A stretch of DNA of 64,000 bases. It comes from Erigeron canadensis (Eukaryota > Streptophyta > Magnoliopsida > Asterales > Asteraceae). A program made the position numbers and the translations under genes. Under the pieces are notes generated by a model. It was not told the origin of the DNA. It did not search any database and saw only the letters and a list, made by a program, of their open reading frames with translations. Below are positions 34,301 through 45,499 of the stretch, piece after piece. The stretch covers positions 9,052,735-9,116,734 of the forward strand of contig NC_057769.1 of NCBI RefSeq assembly GCF_010389155.1, read 5' to 3'. Every line of letters begins with the position of its first letter. The stretch's first letter is position 1.

Positions 34301-37300
34301 CGGGTTCCCCTTCAAAGGTTTCCACCTCGGAAGGAAAACGGGGGTTGGGTAATGATAAACAGGTTAATGAGACTAAAGTTCAATCTTCTACAAAACCTTT
34401 TACTATACCTCACCGACGTGAATCTCCACCAAAAGGTTTATCTCCTAAGGAACAAAGATTCACTACCCCCAGTGGGAGTTCGAGTCGGTCACAAACACCT
34501 CCAAGTCGTAATTCATTTTATGACAGAATTCACTCAAGTGTTAGACCTTCTTTTCACCCTCATTCCCCAAGACCTTCTCCGACGAGAGGTCAAAAGTCTT
34601 CTCCAGTGAGAAGACAAGTTGAGAATCAAGTCACACCCACGACTTCTAGCAATGGATATTGGACTGAACTGATTCTCAAGGATGAGAAGGGACGACCCAA
34701 ACCTATGAAGGTTTGGGTCCCCAATGAAAACTAATTTTTCTCATTTTATGTGCAGGGAGTTCCTAGGAAACCAATTCATTTGTGGTACCTTGACAGTGGA
34801 TGCTCCAGGCACATGACAGGGGACAAGAAGCTTTTGTCAAATTATACTGGTATAAATGGGTCGTATGTTAGTTTTGCTGGATCCAAGGGCGACAACATCA
34901 CCGGTCAAGGAGATGTCGTCAATGGACAACTAACTCTTGAAAGAGTTAACTATGTGGAACAACTTACTCACAATCTAATGAGTGTCTCACAGATCTGTGA
35001 TAAGGGCAACAATGTTCATTTCACAGAAAAGGAGGCATACATCTTGAAGCCGGGTTTTGTTTTTCCAGAAGAATGGATAATGCTCAAAGCTCCTAGGAAG
35101 AGAGACATCTATGGCTTACTTTTAGGTGTTGATAATCCAAAGGAGCCCCTTTGTTTGTTGAGCAAGGCAAATGAGTCTGAATCTCTCCTATGGCATCGTA
35201 GAATGGGACATATCAACTTTCGGAAGATGAATGAACTTACTAGTCTTGGGTTAGTTGACGGTGTGCCAGTTAAGAAGTTTGGGATGGAAAATAAGTGTGT
35301 ACCGTGTTTGAAAGGAAAACAACATAAGAATCCGCATAAATCCAAAGTACTCAACTCTATTTCCAAACCATTCGAATTACTTCATATGGATCTCTTTGGC
35401 CCGGTGAACAAAAGAAGCATTGGAGGGATGTCTTACTGTTTGGTGATCACTGATGATTACTCAAGGTACTCATGGGTATTCTTTCTGAAGACCAAGGATG
35501 AGACCGCATAACGATTTATGGATTTTATCAAGCAAGTTGAAAATGTCCATGGAGTCAAAGTTAAGAGAATCAGGAGTGACAATGGTACTGAGTTCAAGAA
35601 TAATACTATTACTGTATTTTGCTTGACCAAAGGAATTCAACATCAGTACAGTGCACCATATGAGCCACAACAGAATGGCGTGGCTGAAAGGAAGAACAGG
35701 ACATTGATTGAGACAGCCAGGACGATGCTTGCTGATTCAGGGCTTCCTATTACTTTCTGGGGAGAGGCAGTGAATACAGCTTGTCACATTCTGAATCGGG
35801 TTTTGACAGTTAAACGGTTTAAGAAAACTAGTTATGAACTGTTGCACAACAAAAGCCCAATTTGCAGAATGTTGAGCCTTTCGGTGTTCCTTGCACTTTT
35901 CTTAAAACTCTTCCTCAAGGGAAATTTGAACCTAAATCTGAGGAGGGTTTCTTTCTGGGTATGTCCCAAGTACACCGATTAGGCGTGTGTACAATCAGAA
36001 GACTGGCAAAGTAGATCTTGGTACAAATGTCGTAATTGTCAGTCATAAACCTGCTGTACACATTGGTCCTGCTAATAATTTTGATTATGATGGTGTCTTC
36101 ACTTCTTTTCGTGGTCCTGTTTCTTTTGCAGGTGTTCCAACTGTGGAGGATGTCGTTACTCTCCATGATCCTCTGGATGGTGGACCGGTTTCTGGTTCTT
36201 CTTCTGTTTCCTCACCAATAGTTGAGCCTACTTCTGAATCTGGAGAATCTAGTGGGACAAAAGTAGCAGATTCTACCTTAGAGCTTGCTCCTATAGTTCC
36301 TACTGATCCTTTGCATGTACCTCTACCTGATTCTCCTTTCTATGATACTGATGACACGGAAGGTGAAACTCAGGAGGAGCCTCAAACTCCAGATTATAAA
36401 ACTCCAGAGCAACATGTGCAGACAAATTTGGGAGATGATCTTTCAGTCGATAAGGTTCCTCAAACTAGGGTCAACAAGGATCATCCAGTCGAGCAAATCA
36501 TTGGTGATGCTTCTGCCCCTGTTCGCACGAGGAATCAATCTAAGAAACCGTCGTGTATGTTTGCTGAAGTTAAGGATACTGGGGCAATTACTTGGTACTT
36601 GTATTATTGCTTTATCTCTCAGGTTGAGCCTAAGAATGTTGGAATGGCTCTTAAGGAACCGTCATGGGTTGAGGCGATGCAAGAAGAATTGGCTCAGTTT
36701 CGAAAGCTTGAAGTATGGACGTTAGTTGACCTACCTCCGGGTGAATCTCCTTTAACAACGCGTTGGGTTTTTCGTTGTAAAAGAGATGACAGAGGTGTCG
36801 TCACTCGCAATAAGGCAAGATTGGTGGTTAGAGGATTTGAGCAACAAGAAGGCTTTGATTACGATGAGACATTTGCACCTGTAGCTAGACTTGAAGCTAT
36901 TCGATTATTTCTGGCATATGCTAGTTATAAAGGTATTAAGGTGTATCAGCTTGATGTAAAGAGTGCCTTTTTGTATGGAGACATTAAAGAAGAAGTGTAT
37001 GTAGAACAACCTGCCGGGTTTGAGGATCCAGACTTTCCTAATAGAGTATATCGTCTCGATAAGGCTTTATATGGTTTACATCAGGCTCCTCGATCGTGGT
37101 ATGAAAAATTGTCAACACATTTGAAGGAAAGTGGTTTTACCAGAGGTTCTATAGACAGCACGTTGTTTATTAAATGGAAAGGGAAGGACTACTTGCTTGT
37201 ACAGGTTTACGTCGATGACATCATTTTTGGTTCATCTGATGATAATATGTGCAAGGAATTTGAACAGAGCATGAAGGCTAAGTTTGAGATGAGTGCTATG

Positions 37301-38154
37301 GGGGAATTAACCTTCTTCCTTGGACTACAGGTGGATCAACTGAAGGATGACTTCTTTATACATCAGACCAAGTATGTCAAAGATCTTCTTACTAGGTTTC
37401 GAATGTCTGATGCTAAGGATGTTGTTACTCCCATTAAGACTAATCATGGGTTGTGTCCTGATAAGCCTAATGATCCATACGTCGATGCCACTCAATATCG
37501 AGCTATCATTGGATCCTTGATGTATCTGACAGCCTCACGTCCAGATATTACCTTTGCTGTTTCTATGTGTGCTAGATATCAGGCTAATCCGAAAGAGTCT
37601 CACTTGAAAGCTGCGAAAAGGATTCTTCGTTATGTGAAAGCCAAGCCTCGTCTAGGTCTTTGGTATCCCATGTATGGTTCTTTTGACTTCGTAGCTTATA
37701 CTGATTTGGATTATGGTGGTGACAATTCGGATAGGAAATCAACGTCCGGTGGATGTCAGCTTTTAGGGGGGAGAATTATATCGTGGCAGTGCAAAAAGCA
37801 GACATCTGTTGCACAGTCTTCCTGTGAAGCAGAGTATATTGCTGCTGGATATTGCTGTTCTCAGGTGCTTTGGATACAACAACAATTGCGCGATTATGGT
37901 ATGAATATCTCCAATACTCCTATTTGTATTGATAATAAGTCTGCCATAGATATTACAAGAATCCGAAAAACTTTAAAGTCACCAAGCACATAGATATAAA
38001 GTATCATTTCATACGTGACTGTTTTGAGAAAAAGCTTATTCATTTAGAAAAGGTTATTACTGATGATAATCTTGCTGATCTATACACTAAAGCTTTTGAT
38101 GGACCTCGTCTTGAGTTGTTATTTCAACTCAATGGTATGAAGAATGCCGAGTAG
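31352..38154 (+). pseudogene. Copia gag-pol polyprotein, broken
   Basis: From the ATG at 31352 the order is: UBN2-type gag, CCHC knuckle CYNCDGFGHFAKEC (32580-32621), coiled coil (about 33180-33570), a second CCHC knuckle CFACHEKGHVYSVC (34240-34281), protease LDSGCSRHMTG (about 34790), integrase zinc motif and core (LFGPV..ITDDYSRYSW, SDNGTEF), reverse transcriptase with YVDDIIFG (37210-37233), and RNase H (YTDLDYGG to DNKSAI). The order IN before RT shows Ty1/copia. Breaks: stop TGA 31484; frameshifts near 31605, 31830, 33245, 33347, 33482, 35865 and 37955; in-frame stops at 34732 (TAA, between gag and protease) and 35509 (TAA, in the integrase core). Several frameshifts lie in homopolymers. 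Two knuckles and a coiled coil in gag suggest the Sirevirus-like branch. Confidence 0.9.
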
Positions 38155-40440
38155 TTTCTCTCAAAGAACTTAAATTTATTTTTCGTGTCTTTGTAGTGTA
38201 AGTCGTACATAGATAGCGTCATAAAAAATACAAAAAAGAGTTGTCTTAGTATAAGTTTGTATATATCTAGTGTCAGAAAAATACAAAAACATTGAAAAAT
38301 CGAAAATCCAAAAAATATGAATAAAGTAAGGTTACTGCACTAAATGATGAGAAGTGACGATACTTTAGCTTTTAAGCCTGCTTAATCGTAATATAACTGA
38401 TTTGTTCAGTGATTACAATTTGGGATATATCGGTAGACACAAAGTACCAAGGTTTCCTTCAATCTGAACTTAATTTATACAATGTTCTTGTGGGAAACAT
38501 ATTCAGATATATGGCTGAGATGGCTTGCTTTTCAGTAATGAATTGATCTAGTCCTTAAATTTTGTGAAAGATCTAGCATTACTATAAGATTTGTTCAATG
38601 TATAGGCAAGAACCTCTACCAATCATGAGCATGAAAGTACATGTGATATTGTTATGCAAATCAAATGAATGCAAATTAAGGGGCTAATGTGGTCTTTGAG
38701 ATTCGGACAAGTATGTCCTCGGGGTATCTTTGAATACCTAGCTTACCTAAAGCTTCCAACTTGGGATAGGTTGTCAGAAAGTTCGCTACATGGATCTCAT
38801 AGAAAATCACGGGTTCCTTATAAATCATGAAATGCAGAAGCAAATATGTGAAATCACAAAGTAATTAAATTCAGTTATCTATAAAGTGTCTCATGATTTG
38901 GTAAGGATGTTTTTGAATATATTGAATATTTGTTATCTTAGTGCTTGTATCGATTACGGAAGTATATCTGAATGTGGGTTACATAAGTTCGCAAACTATT
39001 CAAATGGCATATTAGGCTACTCGGGTTACATGGTGACTGTCCTTGGCCAGGGTATGTCGAAAGTGTCATAACTCAAAGGAGACTGGAAGTACCGAGTGTT
39101 TAAGAGGACAAACATACCGGTAATCGCTGTTGGGTCACGGTTCATAACGTATAATAAGAGAATTATTTCTTACCCGCAGGCTTATGTAATATGCTAATCT
39201 GATCTAATCAGCAGTAATCAAGCATAATGTGAATAATGTATAAAGTCAAGTTAATTAGAATTTAGATTAGTTTATTATTCTGCAATTTTTATTCTGTGTT
39301 ATTTTTCTTTTTATTGAGTCAAAATAGTATTTTTATAAGTTCTTATTGCACGAGAGACCTTATTCAAATTCTGAGTATATGTTTTGCTGAATTCCTTCAT
39401 GTGAATTTTTAATGAGGTTGTGTGGTTTGTTTACAAAGAAGATTTTCTAATATGGACATTAATTTGTTTAAGTTTAGAAAATGATCTTTTAAGTGTTATG
39501 TGAAATGTCAAAGTTATTTGAAATCTCACAATTTTAATTTGTAACAAGTTGAGAATTTGATTAGTAACTTGGTGACATTTTAGGGTTTGACAAGAAATGA
39601 CCTCCCTTGATCTTTTGTTAGATTTTTAGTTATTTCATATTTGTTAACCCTGATTGAGTGTGTTTGTAGCTTGAATTTTCTGCATTATACTGTTTTGTTC
39701 TCAATGCGTTAATGAGTTTTGTAGTAAGTGTGCAGTGTTCAGGTTAAGAAGATAAAGTTGGAGTGCTGAAGTCTGTTAATACATTGTTACTTATACGGAT
39801 AATATCATGACGATAAGATCCTTGGTGTGTAGTGATAATATTTGTGATGCAGATTTGAGCATGTGAAGGATGAATACATGAACTTGTTTTTGGAATAGTT
39901 ATTTATTTTATGATTCATGTATTTAATGAAAATAATCAAATTTGATATTTGTTTTCTTTGAATTTCATGCTGTGATTTATGACATCCTTTTGGAAACTTT
40001 ACTAAGTTCTTCAGTGAATTTTTGTTGGATAGGACATTGTTTGTTAAGTTTTGTAGACGACATCTAGTATGGGACTTAAGTGTTTCAAGATGGTTTGCCG
40101 TCACGTATATCTATGATCAAAGGAAGTTCTCGATGTCATAATCGTCATTGGTAATGAGGTTCATATATAAATTGATTATTTTCAGGTTTGTTGATGGTTA
40201 GTGTTTAAACCATGGGTTTTCATTCAAGATTATAATGTTCGGTTATATACTTACATTATGATTATGAATTTGGGTGATAAGCACGTTTTTAGTACAAGGC
40301 ATGAACAAGTTGCTTTCTAACGAGTTTTTGCTATGTACAGATTGCGATGAAGGGTCGTGTTTTGGAAGATCGCTTTGATGAAAATCTGAAAATTTTCAGA
40401 AACTTAGCTGAATTCTGGAATATTTTCTAACTTCGATTTG
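38155..40440 (+). other. Non-coding spacer between copia pol and second ORF
   Basis: 2.3 kb without a coding frame or recognised insertion. Sireviruses characteristically carry long non-coding stretches in this position. A polypurine tract was not identified. Confidence 0.4.
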
Positions 40441-40445
40441 TTCTT

Positions 40446-40582
40446 ACGAAGATAACTGTTATCTTCGTTCTGATAGTTAGAAATTATTTTGTCCAAACGA
40501 AGGCTATCTTCGTTTGGATAACTTCGTTTGTGGATTTTAGCCCGACCCATAGTTAGCCCATTGTTATTTCACTATATAAAGG
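40446..40582 (+). promoter_or_regulatory. Internal promoter for copia ORF2: CTTCGT hairpins plus TATA box
   Basis: Two hairpins, ACGAAGATAA pairing with TTATCTTCGT (40446-40468, 3 nt loop) and CCAAACGAAG pairing with CTTCGTTTGG (40493-40517, 5 nt loop), are followed by TATATAAAG at 40573-40581. The hairpin core matches the one in the 5' LTR, although the surrounding sequence is not an LTR copy. Confidence 0.7.
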
Positions 40583-40714
40583 GGTTTTTTCTTCGTTTCT
40601 TTTTCACAAAACGAAAATTACTCTTATTTTCAAGCAAAACCCTAAAACCCAAAATCTTTTCTTTTCTCTCTATCTACTTCGTTTTCTTGCTTTGTTTTGC
40701 AAACCGTGATCTAA

Positions 40715-41370
40715 GTAAGTGTTTGATCTTATTTTCATCCACGAAAATGATCTAGGTATTCTATGTATCTTCGATTTGCTTCGTTTTGATTATATATATC
40801 TATATTCTTGAAATCATTAACTGGTTTATCCAAACGAAGTTAGACTTGTACAAACGAACTTAGACATTAGTCCAAACGAATTTAGATTTGTGAACATGGA
40901 CTTAGATTTTGGATTGAACGAAGTTAGATATTGGTAGAAACGAAGTTAACCTTCGATTATGCCTTACGAACTTAGAATTTAGTTGATAAGGAACGAACTT
41001 AGCAAGGCTTAACAAACTTAGTTTCTGTCCAAACGAACTTAGACTTCGTTTATAAGTTACAAACTTAGAAGATAAGTTATAACTTACGAACTTGCATGTC
41101 CCGTTTAGATCTTACGAATTTAGACTTCGTTAGGTGAAAATTTCAGTTTAGTTCTTACGAATTTAGGATTTATCTTCGTTTTGTTATTGCTTACGAATTT
41201 AGATTCCATCTTTGTTTCTGTATACTTAACGAATTTAGTGCCTATTTTCGTACAGTTTGAATAATTTTGTGCAGTTTTACTTTGCGAAATTATTGATTAG
41301 GTTTTTCAATTCTGCAATTCATTTACCGTGCTTATTTATATTTGTTTCAATATTGTGATTTGTTTTGCAG
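40715..41370 (+). other. Predicted 5'UTR intron of ORF2 holding a CGAAnTTAG array
   Basis: A consensus donor GTAAGT at 40715 and an acceptor TTGTTTTGCAG ending at 41370, three bases before the ATG at 41373. Between about 40835 and 41250 the motif CGAAnTTA occurs about 12 times in one orientation, spaced roughly 20-40 bp, with several decayed copies. Confidence 0.7.
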
Positions 41371-41372
41371 AA

Positions 41373-43962
41373 ATGGCTCTAGCTCCTCGTCAGTTTGTGA
41401 AGAAACATAATCTTGCACTGAATCTTGATCCAGATCAGCATAATAGCGACCATTTTCATGAAATGTTTAACTACATTGCTCGCTCGAGATTATTTTTTGC
41501 TTTTTGTGATTCGCCTAGACTTGTCAGGCAGTATATCGATTCTTTTTGGTCAACTGCTCATGAAGTCATGGTTGAAGGACAGAGTTTTGTACGTGCTACT
41601 GTTGAAGGAATCACATTTGATTTCAACGCTGAATCGCTTCGTACTATTTTGCATCTAGGAGAAGAACCAGAAGTAGAAGAAGAGGAAGACGTAGAGATGA
41701 CTTATGAGTTTGAACTTCTTCTTCGATGTTTTCAGAGAATGGGATTTGTTGGCCACGTCAAACTTCCTTTTGACAAGAGTGGTTTTCAGGGAAGATGGAG
41801 ATATCTGGCGTATGCATTGCTCGTTTGTTTGAGCAATCGCAAGGCTGGTTTTGATCAACTGTCTGCTCAGATTGCGTCGCAGATGGTTGCATTGCTATAT
41901 AATCGACCTTATCCTTTCTCAAGATACTTTTATCAGGAGTTTATTGTTCAGCTTAATGCTAGGGGGAGGAAGAGATTTCTTTTGTATCCTCGGTTTGTTA
42001 TGGCCATAGTTAGACACTTTTGTCCTAACTTAGTGTATGACCAAGGTCCTCGCTACGTTCTTCATGCTTGGCCTTCGCGTCTTTTTGCTGATCTTGAAGC
42101 GAATACAAGTAATGTGGCTGGTCTTCATGATCCACCACTTTTTGGTCACTTGATTAATCCAAACTATCGATCTCGTCTTGAGAATGATATGTTTGTGGAT
42201 GATATTGATGAAGATTCTGATTCTGATGATTCAGAAAGTTCTGTTGATGGTTCTGGTGATGATTCAAGTGATGAGTCTGATGGTTCTGATGATGGAAATG
42301 ATGGAGATGAAGTTGATAGTTCCGACGGTTCTGCTACTACAAATGAGACAGACACCGATGAATCTGCTGTTGCTGAAGGTCGAACTAAGTTAATTCATGA
42401 TATCTCGGCTGCTTCTGTAAGCGATCATTCGCATCAGTCGTTTGATCAAGAAGGTGTTGCGTTCCATAGAAAGCGTAGAAGTAAGGCTTGTCATGCTGTT
42501 CCCGCTGTTTCAGGTTCAGCTAACTTCATTCCTGATGCTGCTCAGATTGATCCTGATGTTGCTGCTCAGCATGATTCTGAACTGCGTGAAATTTTTGAAG
42601 ATATGGAAGATCCGGTGAACAGAGCCAGTTCAGTTAGTCCGGTAAAACGGAAAGGGAGTGTTGATCTTCAGTATACAAGAACTAAGCGTAGACGTGTTGC
42701 TGAAGCTTCTTCTGTAGCATTTCCTGATCCTCCAAGACCAACTACTGCTGTTGTTCCTGTTGTTTCACAAGCACAAGTCTTACGTCCTCTGGTGGCTCCT
42801 TCCTTATCGTACAGACTTCCTTCCGATTCTTCGCTTGGTCGTCGTGTTGATCTTCTAGAGACTAGAGTTCGTACTTTGGAGTCTGATCTCACCGATACTC
42901 GAGTCGCCTTGACATTTTTGATCAACTGGGTCAAGAATCGAGGGGGAGAAGTTCCTGAAGAGGTTTGTAGATTGTCAGCGGTTCAACCAAGACGTCAGAA
43001 TGACGATGATGATGCTGATAATGCTGGTGATAGGAATGATTCTCGCCCAGTTGAAGATAAAGGAAAGGGTGTAGAGATCGAGGGGGAGACAGGAGGTGAT
43101 AATTCTGATGTTGGTGTTGGTCCTTCTGGTGCTCCTCTTGATTCAGGTTTCTGATGTTTCTGATTTTGATTATGATAAAGATTTGTAGATAGAATGTATA
43201 TTCGATTGTATGTAATAAGTTATGACATGTAAATGTAATCTATCTTATTTCAATACAATTACATTTCATCTTTATTGTAATTATCATGATTATTCTTTGT
43301 ATTCTGGTGTTCATTTTGTGTAAATTTTGAATAGATGATCCAGATTATACAGATTTATTCTTTGATGGTGATGAGCTCGAGGAAGGTGAATTTGTTCCTG
43401 AACCAAATCTAAACATATTCAAGAAGCCTTATGGGTTTGATGAAGTATGGGACTCAATTCCTGAAGATCCATCGATTGAAGAGAATAGAGTGCTGGATCA
43501 GAAGAGATCAGATGTTCGGGAAAGAATGCTTCAAGTTCCCTTCAGTAGCCAAACTCAAGTTTTACATTTTGTTGTGTATGCTAAGAATGGTGATGCATTG
43601 ATTCCGTCTGATTATGAGATTAACGTGACAAGACCATTCAATCCAAATGATTTTCCAGTTCCTCTCAGAGATGATGATTCATTACATATGGTTGATCGAC
43701 ATGTTCCCGAGAGAAGAGTTAATGAATGGATAGTACATAGGGAAACGTGGAAACCAAATTTGTATTGGACTCATATCTCAGACAAAGATGCTGCAAAGTA
43801 CAAGACAATCATCTGGAGTTGGTTTTATGATGATGAACTGAAATTGTTTGTTCTTAAAAGACCAGAAGGTTGTCAGTACTTAGCTTGGTGTGAGAGACAT
43901 TTCAGGAGTTTATGTGAAGAAGACTCCAAAATCATGACAGCATCATCAATACCCTACGTCAC
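41373..43962 (+). CDS. Copia ORF2: spliced accessory protein downstream of pol, C-terminus interrupted
   Basis: ATG 41373 follows a consensus 3' splice site. Exon 41373-43146 (591 codons plus one base) joins in phase to 43335-43962 across a 188 bp intron whose donor is weak (GTTTCT) and acceptor is AATAG; the frame has no stop. The N-terminal globular part (about residues 1-285, including YIDSFWSTA and an ATVEG..F motif) resembles the ORF that follows pol in many Asteraceae copia elements. An Asp/Ser-rich acidic region (about 288-335), a basic KRKGS...TKRRR segment (possible nuclear signal) and a Leu/Val heptad stretch (about 500-525) follow. The solo LTR enters after PYVT; past it the frame meets a stop within six codons (TGA near 45485), possibly the original end. 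Function unknown. Confidence 0.65.
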
Positions 43963-45465
43963 TGATATGTCCATTTATATGCATATTTCCATATCATTTA
44001 TAAGTCGTTTTAAGCTTAATTATGAGCAAATTATATGTATATTTGATGCTTTGATGGTATTGTTAGTGATTTCAGGCTTAGAACAGGTACATTGGTTAGA
44101 AATAGCATTTGGAAGGTTAAAAGATGCATTAGGATGATTCTTGGACGAGTACGAGTGAAGAAGAGTTGAAAAATACAAGTTTCGTAAAAACTGGAAGCTT
44201 GTGCGGCGCACACAAGTGACATGCGGCGCACAAAAATGTGTGATTTTGGTCAAGGAATTTGGCAAAAGTGCCTGTGCTGCGCACAGGAGAGGCATGCGGC
44301 GCATATCGGGTATGGAAAGTCTAAAATATGGAAATTGGAGGTTTTGTGCGGCGCATGGTGGTTTTGTGTGGCGCATAAATAAGGTCGGCAGAAGGGTTTT
44401 TGATTTTTCACTATAAATACAAGACCATAACCCTCCCATTCGATATACAATCACCTTTAGTCGATTTTAGGGTTCTTTGGGGCAATTCTCAGCAGCTTTT
44501 TCGTCCATTAAGGTCTAAGGGTTGTTCGTGAGCTTCAAGGCATTCGGTTATCGATTTTCTTAGTGTTTACTTGTTTTCTTCACATTGGTACAATATGTTC
44601 TCTTATACTTTTACTCTTTGTGCTTTGTTTATGATTATAAGTAGCTAAATAATTCGTCATCCACTGAGATGGAGTGACACATTGAATAATGGTTGCATAA
44701 TCTTTTGAATTCAAGTTGATTTGATTTAACGTTGTGTCGTAATCTTAGTTTATTAATTCTTTGTTATTTAACTCTTAATTGCGGATAGTTTTTGCATGAT
44801 CTTAGTGGTAACTTAGGTTGTGTAGAAGTTATTTTGATTGCTTGGTTAGAAGCGATTGTTTCTATGACGGGTACGGTAGAAAGTAATTAATAGTTAATAG
44901 GAGTTAACGAGTTAATGGTTGGGTACAATCAATAGACACAATTGTTATCTAAATAACCAAAACAATTAGTTGACTAGGAAAGTTATGAAAGGCGTCTTGG
45001 GGTACCGGTCTTAGTAATGGAACTAGTTAATTAAGGGAATTGAATAAAGTAACAAACTTGACGGGTACGGGGTGGGTCTTTGTTTAGTTCTCGGTTATTA
45101 ATCAACATATTCGAATTGGTTCTTCATTTAAGTGCAACCTAAATAATGTGTGTCATGGAGTCGAAGTGGATGATCTTCTCATCTTATTTGATATAAAACA
45201 ATTTTCTTTTCGATAAATTTTTAGGAATTTCTAACTCTTTCAATCAACTAACTTTTAATATAAAAACCAAGATGACATGGTGTCTTTAAAAAACCAAACT
45301 CTTTTTAACTACTTAAAACTCGCTAGCTCTTTGTAGTCTCCGTGGAACGAACCTTTACTTACTTTAATCTATATTGCATACGAACGGGTCCACTGCCCGA
45401 TTGTGTGTGGTATTCGATTCGGAGTATTTTTAAGGATTTTAATTTAACTAGATTTTCACACATCA
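43963..45465 (+). mobile_element. Solo LTR with 5 bp target duplication
   Basis: TGATATGTCC at the left and ACACATCA at the right bound 1503 bp; GTCAC flanks both sides (43958-43962, 45466-45470). No internal region is present, so recombination between LTRs left one copy. The right end matches the element at 11409-13075 (GCATACGAACGGGT then CACTGCCCG). A promoter with TATA (CTATAAATAC, 44411-44420) lies inside. Confidence 0.9.
44199..44420 (+). promoter_or_regulatory. Array of six GCGGCGCA-type motifs upstream of TATA
   Basis: TGCGGCGCA or close variants occur at about 44201, 44222, 44276, 44295, 44346 and 44368; most lie within a near-palindrome such as TGTGCTGCGCACA. TATA (CTATAAATAC) follows at 44411. 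The position equals that of the TAACnnnnGTTA array in the related element at 11409, but the motif is wholly different. Confidence 0.75.
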
Positions 45466-45499
45466 GTCACCTTCATACAACTGGGGTGATAACCGGAAG

